Source of the DNA: Helicobacter pylori PMSS1
Lineage (GTDB): Bacteria > Campylobacterota > Campylobacteria > Campylobacterales > Arcobacteraceae
Reading direction: 5' to 3'
Length of the DNA stretch: 35,416 nucleotides
NCBI GenBank assembly: GCA_945883785.1
Contig: CAMCYD010000008.1
Coordinates: forward strand, 1 to 35,416
Position numbers and translations under genes: made by a program
Notes under the pieces: model-generated
Told to the model about the DNA's origin: nothing
Databases searched by the model: none
The model's input: the letters and a program-made list of their open reading frames with translations, nothing else
In this document: positions 8,338-16,554 of the stretch, one piece after another
Numbering within the stretch: the first letter of the stretch is position 1
How the letters are laid out: each line of letters opens with the position of its first letter

Positions 8338-9291
8338 TTATCGTGTATAAAAATTATTTGTATAAAGTGCATCTACAAGTTCAACAACACTACCAACTGA
8401 TTTTGCAAATTTTCTATCTTGGTCATCATTTAAATTTGCTTCGATAACTTTTTCAGCTCCAGTTGCACCAATCATAACAGGAACACCACTGACTGTATTT
8501 TTGTATCCATACTCGCCATCAAGCATAACACTGCATGGATAGATTTGTTTCGTATCACTTAAAACTGCCTCAGCCATAAGTGAAGCTGCTTTTGCAGGAG
8601 CATAATAAGCACTTCCGTCTCTTAAGAGAGAAACGATTTCGGCTCCACCTTTTTTGGTTTTTTCTACTATCTCGTGAATCTCTTCCCAAGAAAGTAAATC
8701 TGTAAGTGGAACGCCAGCAACTGTTGAAAATCTAGGAAGTGGAACCATATCATCACCATGCCCACCCATTACAGAACATCTAATTTGACCAGCACCATAT
8801 CCAAGTTTTTCATAAACAAAGTGAGCCATTCTTGCACTATCTAAAATACCAGCCATCCCTAAAACTCTATTTCGTGGCCAACCACTTTCTTTTAATGCTA
8901 CATAAACCATAGCATCTAGTGGATTTGATACAGGGATAATGATCGCATTTGGAGAGTATTTCATAATATCTGCCATTACAGTTCTCATAATTTCTGCATT
9001 TTTGATAAGCAAATCATCTCTATTCATTCCAGGGAGTCGTGGACTTCCTGCAGCTACAACAATAACATCACAGTCGATTAAATCTTCAGGTCGCTCAGCA
9101 TGTTTTACAACTGTATGTTTTCTTGCTGCTTGAACTGCTTGAGACATATCAAGAGCCAAACCTTTTGCTTTTGTTGGATTACTACTTGATCGTAAAATTA
9201 CCTCATGACAAGCTCCATTCATTGCTAAAATATACGCACAAGTTGAACCTACATTCCCAATTCCTACTATTCCTACCCTTTTACCTCGCAT
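8338..9291 (-). CDS. mdh: Malate dehydrogenase (LDH-like type)
   Basis: The 317-residue enzyme interconverts malate and oxaloacetate. It has the Rossmann motif GIVGIGNVGST (7-17), substrate-binding Arg85 and Arg91 in SPRLPGMNRDD, Asp151/Arg154 in GILDSAR, and catalytic His178 in GGHGDD. Arg at the specificity loop marks malate rather than lactate dehydrogenase. At the end of the second strand, where NAD enzymes carry Asp, this one reads VILRSSSN, which hints at NADP(H). The ATG has an AAGGGG site and a TACAAT box 28 bases upstream, placed after the icd terminator. Confidence 0.95.
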   Translation of the reverse strand: MRGKRVGIVGIGNVGSTCAYILAMNGACHEVILRSSSNPTKAKGLALDMSQAVQAARKHTVVKHAERPEDLIDCDVIVVAAGSPRLPGMNRDDLLIKNAEIMRTVMADIMKYSPNAIIIPVSNPLDAMVYVALKESGWPRNRVLGMAGILDSARMAHFVYEKLGYGAGQIRCSVMGGHGDDMVPLPRFSTVAGVPLTDLLSWEEIHEIVEKTKKGGAEIVSLLRDGSAYYAPAKAASLMAEAVLSDTKQIYPCSVMLDGEYGYKNTVSGVPVMIGATGAEKVIEANLNDDQDRKFAKSVGSVVELVDALYTNNFYTR

Positions 9292-9318
9292 TTTTACCCC
9301 TTTATATAAATCTGGCTT

Positions 9319-9324
9319 ATTGTA
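9319..9324 (-). promoter_or_regulatory. -10 box of the mdh-fumA-fumB unit
   Basis: The minus strand reads GCTATACAATAAG, giving a TACAAT box 28 bases before the mdh ATG and just beyond the terminator that ends icd. No -35 is apparent. Confidence 0.5.
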
Positions 9325-9342
9325 TAGCTTTCTTATTTACAA

Positions 9343-9387
9343 AAAACTAAAGGTTGAAGCTTTTAGCGAGCTTCAACCTTTAGTTTT
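9343..9387 (-). terminator. Terminator between icd and mdh
   Basis: An 18-bp perfect stem (AAAACTAAAGGTTGAAGC at 9343-9360 with 9370-9387, nine-base loop) is followed on the minus strand by TTTTTTGT. It should stop transcription leaving icd before mdh. Confidence 0.85.
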
Positions 9388-9408
9388 CTGAGAATATTTT
9401 CATTTTGT

Positions 9409-9446
9409 AGCGCTTCAAAGGGAATTTGTCCCCTTTGTGAAGTGCT
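9409..9446 (-). other. Second hairpin after the icd stop codon
   Basis: AGCGCTTCAAAGGG (9409-9422) and CCCTTTGTGAAGTGCT (9431-9446) pair imperfectly, starting eight bases after icd. No T run follows on the minus strand, so it looks like an mRNA 3'-end hairpin ahead of the real terminator. Confidence 0.4.
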
Positions 9447-9453
9447 CGAAAGA

Positions 9454-11652
9454 TTATATGTTATCTATGATTGCATTTAATGTAGCAGATGGTCTCATCG
9501 CTACAGTTGTTTTTGTATCATTTGGATGATAGTATCCACCAATATCTTGAGCTTTTCCTTCAACAGCCATAAGCTCAGCCATAATTGTAGCTTCATTTTC
9601 AACTAAAGCTTTTGCGATTGGAGCAAATTTAACGGCAATTGATGGTGCTTTTGTTTGAGATGCCAAAGCCTCTGCCCAATATTGTGCTACAAAGAAATGA
9701 GATGCTTTATTATCAGGCTCCCCTGCACTTCTTCCTGGAGCTTTATTGTTATCAAGATACCCTGCATTTGCAACATCAAGTGCTTCAGTTACAGCTTCAA
9801 GTTCTTTCGAATTGTGTTTTTGAGCGATAAATCTTAAAGACTCAGCAAGTGCTAAAAACTCACCTAAAGAATCCCATCTTAAATGTCCTTCTTTTACAAA
9901 TTGCTCAACATGTTTAGGAGCTGAACCACCTGCACCTGTTTCAAATACACCACCACCAGTTAATAATGGTACTATTGAAAGCATTTTAGCCGATGTTCCG
10001 AGCTCTAAAATTGGGAAAAGGTCAGTTAAATAATCTCTTAAAACATTTCCAGTTGCACTTATAGTGTCAAGTCCAGCTCTTACTCTTCTTAAACTATATT
10101 TCATAGCTTGTTTTGGAGCTAAAATTTCATAGTTAATAGGAGATTTCTCCAAATGAGTTGGTAAATAAGTCATAAGTTTTTTAATTAAATTTGCATCATG
10201 TGGTCTAAAACTATCAAGCCAAAAAATTACAGGCTCGCCAGTAATCATCCCTCTTTCATGAGACAATTTAACCCAGTCTTTGATAGCTGAATCTTTAGTT
10301 CGGCTCATTCTCCAAATATCACCTTTTTCAACATTGTGGCTCATTAAAACTGTACCGTTTTCATCTTTTACTTCAACTACACCATCTTCAGCGATTTCAA
10401 AAGTTGTAGGATGCGAACCATACTCTTCAGCTTTTTGTGCCATCAAACCAACATTTGCAACATTTCCCATAGTTGTTACATCAAATTGACCATTAGCTAC
10501 ACAATCATCAACAATTTCTTTATAAAAAGTAGCATAAGTTCTATCAGGAATTACAGAAACACACTCTTGTACTTTTCCAGCAGAATTCCACATTTTCCCA
10601 CCATCTCTTACAACAACTGGCATAGAAGCATCTATGATGATGTCGTTTGAAGCATGAAGATTTGTGATACCTTTATCACTATCAACCATCGCCATATTTG
10701 GTTGAGTTTCGTAAACCGCCATTAAAGCTGTTTCGATTTCAGCTTTTTTGCTAGATTTTTCAAGTTTTTTGTAAAGATCCCCAAGTCCAAGATTTGCACT
10801 GTAACCTATTGCTTTAAACTCATCTGCGTATTTAGCAAATACATCTTTGAAAAATACTTCAACTGCATGTCCAAACATAATTGGATCTGAGATTTTCATC
10901 ATAGTAGCTTTTAAATGTAAAGACCAAAGGATATCGTTTGCTTTAGCATCATCTAAAGTTTTTTGATAAAATGCTCTTAAAGCCTTAGCTGACATAAATG
11001 TTCCATCTAAAATTTCACCATCAACTGCATTAATCTCTTTTAAAAGTTTACCATTAAGTTCAATTGTAACTTTTCCATTTCCCTCTTTGATAAGTGATTG
11101 CTCATTTTCATAAAAATCATTCCCAGTCATATGAGCGACACAAGTTTTTGAGTTTTCAGCAAAAGCTCTAAGTTTATGTGGATTTTTCTTCGCAAAATTT
11201 TTAACTGCAACCGCTGCTCTTCTATCGCTATTTCCTTCTCTTAAAACTGGATTTACAGCACTTCCTAAACAAGTTGAGAATTTTTCTTTAATAGCCTTTT
11301 CTTCATCGGTTTGAGCATCTTCTGGATACGAAGGTATATTATAGCCTTGTGATTGAAGCTCAGAAATACACTCTTTTAATTGTGGAATAGAAGCTGAAAT
11401 ATTTGGTAATTTTATAATATTACAATCTGGGTCTTGAACTAATTCACCAAGAGTTGCTAAGGCATCAGATTGTTGTTGTTCAGGTTTTAATCTATCAGAA
11501 AATGTTGCTATAACTCTTCCTGAAAGTGAAATATCGCTTAGTTCTACTGTTACATCTGCATCTTTTACAAATGCTTTTACTATAGGTAAAAATGAATAAG
11601 TTGCAAGAGCTGGAGCCTCGTCTATTTTTGACCAAATTATTTTTGCTGACAT
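9454..11652 (-). CDS. icd: Isocitrate dehydrogenase, monomeric NADP type
   Basis: The 732-residue length and the opening KIIWSKIDEAPALATYSFLPIV identify the large monomeric class of isocitrate dehydrogenase, unrelated in length to the 400-residue dimeric enzymes. Family blocks seen include VNPVLREGNSDRRAA, TMMKISDPIMFGHAVEVFF and RVRAGLDTISATGNVLRDYLTDLFPILELGTSAKMLSIVPL. It interconverts isocitrate and 2-oxoglutarate plus CO2 and is NADP-linked in characterised members. It feeds or drains the 2-oxoglutarate used by OorDABC. It is its own transcription unit, with two hairpins behind it and a 155-base gap upstream. Confidence 0.97.
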   Translation of the reverse strand: MSAKIIWSKIDEAPALATYSFLPIVKAFVKDADVTVELSDISLSGRVIATFSDRLKPEQQQSDALATLGELVQDPDCNIIKLPNISASIPQLKECISELQSQGYNIPSYPEDAQTDEEKAIKEKFSTCLGSAVNPVLREGNSDRRAAVAVKNFAKKNPHKLRAFAENSKTCVAHMTGNDFYENEQSLIKEGNGKVTIELNGKLLKEINAVDGEILDGTFMSAKALRAFYQKTLDDAKANDILWSLHLKATMMKISDPIMFGHAVEVFFKDVFAKYADEFKAIGYSANLGLGDLYKKLEKSSKKAEIETALMAVYETQPNMAMVDSDKGITNLHASNDIIIDASMPVVVRDGGKMWNSAGKVQECVSVIPDRTYATFYKEIVDDCVANGQFDVTTMGNVANVGLMAQKAEEYGSHPTTFEIAEDGVVEVKDENGTVLMSHNVEKGDIWRMSRTKDSAIKDWVKLSHERGMITGEPVIFWLDSFRPHDANLIKKLMTYLPTHLEKSPINYEILAPKQAMKYSLRRVRAGLDTISATGNVLRDYLTDLFPILELGTSAKMLSIVPLLTGGGVFETGAGGSAPKHVEQFVKEGHLRWDSLGEFLALAESLRFIAQKHNSKELEAVTEALDVANAGYLDNNKAPGRSAGEPDNKASHFFVAQYWAEALASQTKAPSIAVKFAPIAKALVENEATIMAELMAVEGKAQDIGGYYHPNDTKTTVAMRPSATLNAIIDNI

Positions 11653-11688
11653 TTTTGTTTCCTTTTCTTTGTGTTTTAATGTGATTGG

Positions 11689-11694
11689 ATTTTA
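11689..11694 (-). promoter_or_regulatory. Possible -10 box of icd
   Basis: The minus strand reads ATGCTAAAATCC, a TAAAAT box 37 bases before the icd ATG; an AAAGGAAA ribosome site lies between. A second candidate cannot be excluded in this very AT-rich leader. Confidence 0.35.
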
Positions 11695-11807
11695 GCATTA
11701 AAAAGTTTTTAGATATTAAAAAGTAACAAAAAAAATGGGTAATTTATTTAATATGTTTCATTTTGATACATAAGTAAAAAGTGTACAATAGAATCAAATG
11801 CTATGGC

Positions 11808-13232
11808 TTAGATATCTTTCCATAACTCTTTTGATGGTTTTTGTTTTGATGGTTCTTTTTTATCTTTCTCTTTGTGTAACTTATCGTAAACATTTTTATC
11901 TTTTGTTTTTTCAGGTGCTTTTGTTTTTTCAGGTGCTTTTTTTGTTTCTTTTGCTTTTGAAGTTTCTTTTTGAGGTGTTTCTGTTTTGTTTTTTTTGATA
12001 GAATTTTTTTGTTGAGGAACCTCTTTCTCAGAAGATTTTATTGTCTTTTTTACAATATCGTCTTTCTTTTTTGTAGTGTTTGTATTTTTGGAATCACTTT
12101 TAATTGTTGACTTCATAGTCGTTGACTTTACATTCTTCTTTTCAATAATTTTTTCTGCATTTTTTTCTAGCCCTTTTTCTTTTTGTTCTATAGGCTTTGT
12201 TTCTTCATTTGAAATAATCTTTTCTTGAGCTACCGTTGTTGCTATATTTGCTTTATGGGCTTCGAAATTTGAAGCAAATGAATGACCTCCCCCCTCAGCT
12301 TTTTTCATAAAAAATAGGTAGCTATTTTTTGCAGGAAAAATGGCAGCTTTGATAGCTTCAAATTCCACCGCACACACAGGATCAGTTGGGATACCTGCAT
12401 ACTTGTAAGTATTGTAAGAAGTATCGTCATTTGCTATCATCGTTGGAGTTACTTTTGTATGGGAAAACTCTCCATAGTTAAGCGTTCCATCCATTTGAAG
12501 TTTCATTTTTTGGGCAAGTCGATTGTACACTACACCAGAAACTTGCATCATCTCTGCTTTTGAACCCGATTCTTTTTGGATAACTGAAGCGATGATAATG
12601 TACTTGTACCACACTTGTTTATAGTATTTTCCAAATATCTTTATACTGTATTTTTGATATTCTTCATCTGTATATTGGAAAAGATACAGGAGCAAATCCC
12701 TTGGATTCATACCAATTGGAAGATTGTAGGTTTGCGAGATGATATTTCCATCTTTTTTATAGGCAAGTTCAGCATACACTTTAAACAACTCTTCTCTTGG
12801 AAGTTTGAGTTTATCGGCAAGTTCATTTAAAAAGAAATAATAAGTTTCTCCAGGGATTAAGACAACAGTAGCAAGAGCAGCTTTTGATGTTGTTATTTTG
12901 TGCAAAAAATCAAGTTTTGTAAGTTTCGTATTGTCTGCTTTTAGCCCCATATCCATCCATCCACTTTGTGGGTACCCTATAAAAAACAGTGCTATTCTAT
13001 CTACAAAATTAAGGCTATATCCATTTTGATTTAGGTAAGATAATGCATTAGAAGTTGATCCTTTTGGTATAAAAACAACTCTTTTTGATTCTATTGGCAA
13101 GGTGAAATAAAACAAGATGGTTATAAAAATGACGAGAATATACTCTATTATATTTAAAGCTATAACTCTTTTGCTTGTTTTTTTTATATTTTCCGTGATG
13201 TTGCTGATATTTTTTCTAATTAATGGAATCAA
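11808..13232 (-). CDS. mltG: Endolytic murein transglycosylase MltG (YceG family) with long basic C-terminal tail
   Basis: MltG cuts nascent glycan strands at the inner membrane. One N-terminal membrane segment (about residues 24-46) is followed by the LysM-like IPKGST region and the catalytic domain, with Glu221 in ASVIQKESG and the later LQMDGTLNYG and NTYKYAGIPTDPV blocks. From about residue 340 the protein gains a 135-residue tail almost entirely of Lys, Glu, Thr, Ser and Pro, including a tandem KAPEKT; most MltG proteins lack this. No ATG precedes the membrane segment. The only ordinary start is TTG at 13230-13232, which overlaps the divergent AsmA-like gene by about 116 bases and has a weak ribosome site, so the true start is uncertain. 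Confidence 0.88.
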   Translation of the reverse strand: MIPLIRKNISNITENIKKTSKRVIALNIIEYILVIFITILFYFTLPIESKRVVFIPKGSTSNALSYLNQNGYSLNFVDRIALFFIGYPQSGWMDMGLKADNTKLTKLDFLHKITTSKAALATVVLIPGETYYFFLNELADKLKLPREELFKVYAELAYKKDGNIISQTYNLPIGMNPRDLLLYLFQYTDEEYQKYSIKIFGKYYKQVWYKYIIIASVIQKESGSKAEMMQVSGVVYNRLAQKMKLQMDGTLNYGEFSHTKVTPTMIANDDTSYNTYKYAGIPTDPVCAVEFEAIKAAIFPAKNSYLFFMKKAEGGGHSFASNFEAHKANIATTVAQEKIISNEETKPIEQKEKGLEKNAEKIIEKKNVKSTTMKSTIKSDSKNTNTTKKKDDIVKKTIKSSEKEVPQQKNSIKKNKTETPQKETSKAKETKKAPEKTKAPEKTKDKNVYDKLHKEKDKKEPSKQKPSKELWKDI

Positions 13233-16200
13233 ACTGAATAATCTTTCTTTTGGTGGTATTGATATTTCGGAATTGTATTTAAAATATGATAAAAAACTCT
13301 TTTTGCAAATTAGTAATCTCGGTTATCAAGGAAAAAAGTTAGACTGCAATATTTCAATTGGTAGTGACCATCAAAAATTTATTGTCGAGATTGAAAACTT
13401 TTACTATCAAAATCTAAAAATGAATTTTAGCGGCAAGCTTTTGCTTGATATAGAAGAGATTGAAGCCTTAAAAGATGGAACAAAAAAAGAGTTGACTTTT
13501 GATGCTGTTTCAATTATTTTTGATCAAAATCTTTCGCCAATTCTAGCAGAGAAGTTTTTTGTACATTTTCAAGATGATATCAATTTTCGTTTTTTACATC
13601 CAACTTTAGATGGTGTGAAGCTTGATAATTCGACTATAGATATTGTAGATTTGGCTCATGATGGCATTCTTAAAGTCTATTTGGATATTTATAATATGTT
13701 AGATTTGCGAATTTTGAAGATACTTGGAAATTATGAAGTTGAGCTCCCATTTAAACAAATAAGGGGGGCGACACACACTTTAGTACATATTGACATTCCT
13801 TTTTCAGATGATTTGGGAACTGTTATCTCTGCGGTTGCTAAAGTGCAAAACGGTGTTGTATCTGTTGGAGACAATCATCTCAATGTAAAACACACTCCAC
13901 CAGATCCAAACTCAAAAACAAAAGTGAGTGTAAGGGTGGAGCTTGCAAACAATAAAGTGTTGTTTGAGGATTATGCATTTCACTCCGATTTGCTTCATAT
14001 TGAATACGAAAAGGATGTAATAAAAATAGCCTCGAAACAAAATGATATTCATAAAGCAACGACAATGGTAGCAAACATTGAAAATCTCAATGCAATGCTA
14101 AAAGAGAAAAAACTTTTTTATGCTGTTGATATCAAAGACCCAAAAGCAAATTTTATAACAGTGGTGGGAGATACAAATCTTAAAGAACAAATCACAACCG
14201 GAGATTTTTTTGTTCGTCATTTTAATTACGATAATAAAGCGATAATAAACTCTGAACAGTTTACTTTTAAAGTTCAACATAAACCATTGAATGTTCAATG
14301 TAATGGGGATTTTGGAGTAGATATGCAAGTAGAAAATAATTTAACTCAAAAAGTTTTATTTGAAAATTTTGAGTTAAATTATAAAAATAATACAGTAAAA
14401 CTGTATGCAAATATTTTAGAGGAAAATAATACAGCAACGCTTCAACATACAACTGATTTGGATAAAAATAGTTCAAATGGAACAGTATTCATAAGTAATT
14501 TTGAGTATAAAGATGAAGCTAAAATACAAAATCAATCTGTGTATTATAAAGTAGAACACGAGCCACTTATAGCAAATATTACAGGCGATATTGAGATATT
14601 GCTTACAAATAATGGAAAAAATGAAAGTAACAAAATTCGATTTGAAAAACTAGTTGCGAGATATGAAAATAATCAAGCAACTATTGATACCAATATTAGA
14701 GAAAATCAAAATTTAGCGACCTTACATAATACAAGTTATTTTGATAAAAATGTTTCCAATGGTGCTTTGGCTATTGAAAATTATGAATATGAAGATAAAG
14801 CTAAAATGCAAAATCAGACTTTATTGTATACAGTAAACCATCAACCATTTACAGCTAAAGTAAGTGGAAATATTGAAATACTTTTGAAAGATACTGGGTC
14901 AAAAGAGGATAAAAAGATTAGTTTTGAAAATTTTCTTGCCCAATATCAAGATGAAAAAGTAACTGTTCATTCTGATATTATAGAAAATAATAATACGGCA
15001 AAAATTTCTAATGTTACATATTTGGACAAAGATAAGTCAAATGGGAGCCTATTTATAAATAATTTTCAATATGACGATGTAGCAAAATTGCAAAATCAAA
15101 CCATAAATTATGAAGTAAAACATAAGCCATTTCAAGCACATATCACAAGTGATTTGACAGCAACTTTGCAAAATAAAGAGACTATTTTAAATGGTTTAGA
15201 TGTGGTGTATGGGAAAAATAGTATCAATCTCAAAACAAATTATTTAGAGGGTAATGCTTCTGCCTATCTTACAAATACGACAAACTTAGATACAAATACT
15301 TCAAAAGGAAACCTTGAATTAAAAACTTTTACATTTAAACAATATCTTGATTTGAAAAATGAATTTTTGCAATATAGTGTTGATTTTAAAAATGGAATAA
15401 AAGCTTCTATCCCAAAATATTTGCTAACTTACACAAAAGATGCAAATAACACACAAAATCTTTTTGTTGGAAAACTGAACAATCTTTTAGGCAAAGTAAA
15501 TCTTGTTTCAAACAAAAGTCTGAATAATGGTACTTTACATATCTCTAGCAATAAAGAATTTCAAAATACCAATATTATCATCAATGATTTGGGAGTGGAT
15601 ATAAATAGCACACTTTTCAAATCAGACCAAGCTGATAAAACTAATGAAACTGTCGTTCAAGCAGAGCAAAATAATTCAGATTTACCAAAAATATCACTTA
15701 AAATGTTTAATTCAAAAGTTTCGATTGATGGGATGGATTTGAATTCATCTTCAATCCTTGGAGAATTTTATAAGCAAGATATGGATATAAAATATTTGCC
15801 TCAAGATGAAAATAGCACTATTAAATTGTATAAAAGCGGAGATAGTTTGAGTATAAAAGCGACAGGTTTAAGTGATAACTTTATAAATAGTTTGGCAAAA
15901 AAAGATATTTTTGATGATGGACTTTTCTCACTTGATATTGACGGAAATAAAACAAATATGTACGGTGGAATGTATGTGAGAGATACAACGGTAAAAAATG
16001 TAAGAATTTTAAATAATCTTATTAGTTTTGTCAATACCACACCAGCTATCATTAATCCCCTTTTGGCATTGCCAACACTTTTTAGAATGAGCGAAACGAA
16101 TTTTGATATGAATGGTTATTTGATAAAAGATGGCTATGTCAAATTTGACTATGATTATGAAAATAAATTTCTTAATCTTCCATCATTTTATACAAGAAGT

Positions 16201-16554
16201 AAAATGATGGATTTTAAAGGAAAAGGAAAAGTAGATATAGCAAATAAAAAATTAGAGGCTGGAATAGATGTGATATTTTTGAAAGATTACTCTAAATTTG
16301 TCAATCACATCCCACTTATAGGGTATATCCTAACAGGAGATGATGGCAATTTTGTGACAAATGTCGATATCAATGGAACTTTTGAAACTCAAGAATTTAC
16401 GACTCATGCTATTTCAAATACAGCAGAGGGTGTAGTAAATATGATAAAACGAACGATTTCTGTTCCTTTTATCCCTTTTATGGATAATGGAAAAAAAGAG
16501 GATGGAAACTCTACAAAACAAAACACAACAAACACTACAAATGAAGGAAATTGA
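13117..16554 (+). CDS. AsmA/YhdP-like envelope protein with internal repeats
   Basis: The 1145-residue protein has an N-terminal membrane anchor (about residues 8-35) and a long beta-rich periplasmic part. The C-terminal region (SETNFDMNGYLIKDGYVKFDY, KGKGKVDIANKKLEAGIDV, IPLIGYILTGDDG) is the AsmA-like C-terminal domain of large lipid-transport bridge proteins such as YhdP and TamB relatives. Four consecutive 93-94-residue repeats span residues 360-728. The final residues are Asn/Thr-rich. Starts at 13117 and 13129 are both possible; AAGGTG at 13098 is distant from either. The gene overlaps mltG at its 5' end and dnaB by one base at its 3' end. A role in moving phospholipid to the outer membrane is inference from the family. 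Confidence 0.85.
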   Translation: MVIKMTRIYSIIFKAITLLLVFFIFSVMLLIFFLINGIKLNNLSFGGIDISELYLKYDKKLFLQISNLGYQGKKLDCNISIGSDHQKFIVEIENFYYQNLKMNFSGKLLLDIEEIEALKDGTKKELTFDAVSIIFDQNLSPILAEKFFVHFQDDINFRFLHPTLDGVKLDNSTIDIVDLAHDGILKVYLDIYNMLDLRILKILGNYEVELPFKQIRGATHTLVHIDIPFSDDLGTVISAVAKVQNGVVSVGDNHLNVKHTPPDPNSKTKVSVRVELANNKVLFEDYAFHSDLLHIEYEKDVIKIASKQNDIHKATTMVANIENLNAMLKEKKLFYAVDIKDPKANFITVVGDTNLKEQITTGDFFVRHFNYDNKAIINSEQFTFKVQHKPLNVQCNGDFGVDMQVENNLTQKVLFENFELNYKNNTVKLYANILEENNTATLQHTTDLDKNSSNGTVFISNFEYKDEAKIQNQSVYYKVEHEPLIANITGDIEILLTNNGKNESNKIRFEKLVARYENNQATIDTNIRENQNLATLHNTSYFDKNVSNGALAIENYEYEDKAKMQNQTLLYTVNHQPFTAKVSGNIEILLKDTGSKEDKKISFENFLAQYQDEKVTVHSDIIENNNTAKISNVTYLDKDKSNGSLFINNFQYDDVAKLQNQTINYEVKHKPFQAHITSDLTATLQNKETILNGLDVVYGKNSINLKTNYLEGNASAYLTNTTNLDTNTSKGNLELKTFTFKQYLDLKNEFLQYSVDFKNGIKASIPKYLLTYTKDANNTQNLFVGKLNNLLGKVNLVSNKSLNNGTLHISSNKEFQNTNIIINDLGVDINSTLFKSDQADKTNETVVQAEQNNSDLPKISLKMFNSKVSIDGMDLNSSSILGEFYKQDMDIKYLPQDENSTIKLYKSGDSLSIKATGLSDNFINSLAKKDIFDDGLFSLDIDGNKTNMYGGMYVRDTTVKNVRILNNLISFVNTTPAIINPLLALPTLFRMSETNFDMNGYLIKDGYVKFDYDYENKFLNLPSFYTRSKMMDFKGKGKVDIANKKLEAGIDVIFLKDYSKFVNHIPLIGYILTGDDGNFVTNVDINGTFETQEFTTHAISNTAEGVVNMIKRTISVPFIPFMDNGKKEDGNSTKQNTTNTTNEGN
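14194..15300 (+). repeat. Four tandem ~282-bp coding repeats in the AsmA-like gene
   Basis: Units begin at 14194, 14473, 14755 and 15037, with lengths of 279, 282, 282 and 264 bases. Each encodes SNG-x-L-F-I-x-N-F-E-Y, then AK-x-QNQ, then V-x-H-x-PF, then a GDIEILL-like strand, an ENNNTA block and LDKN. A fifth, much decayed unit begins near 15301. Protein similarity is clear while the DNA has drifted, so the duplication is old. Confidence 0.85.

Noticed and set aside
11798-11998. Hydrophobic plus-strand reading frame
   Set aside because: It is the complement of the lysine-rich tail of mltG, which always yields Phe/Leu-rich antisense frames.
14194-15300. Recent satellite expansion
   Set aside because: The units are similar at the protein level, but their DNA has diverged, so this is an old coding duplication.
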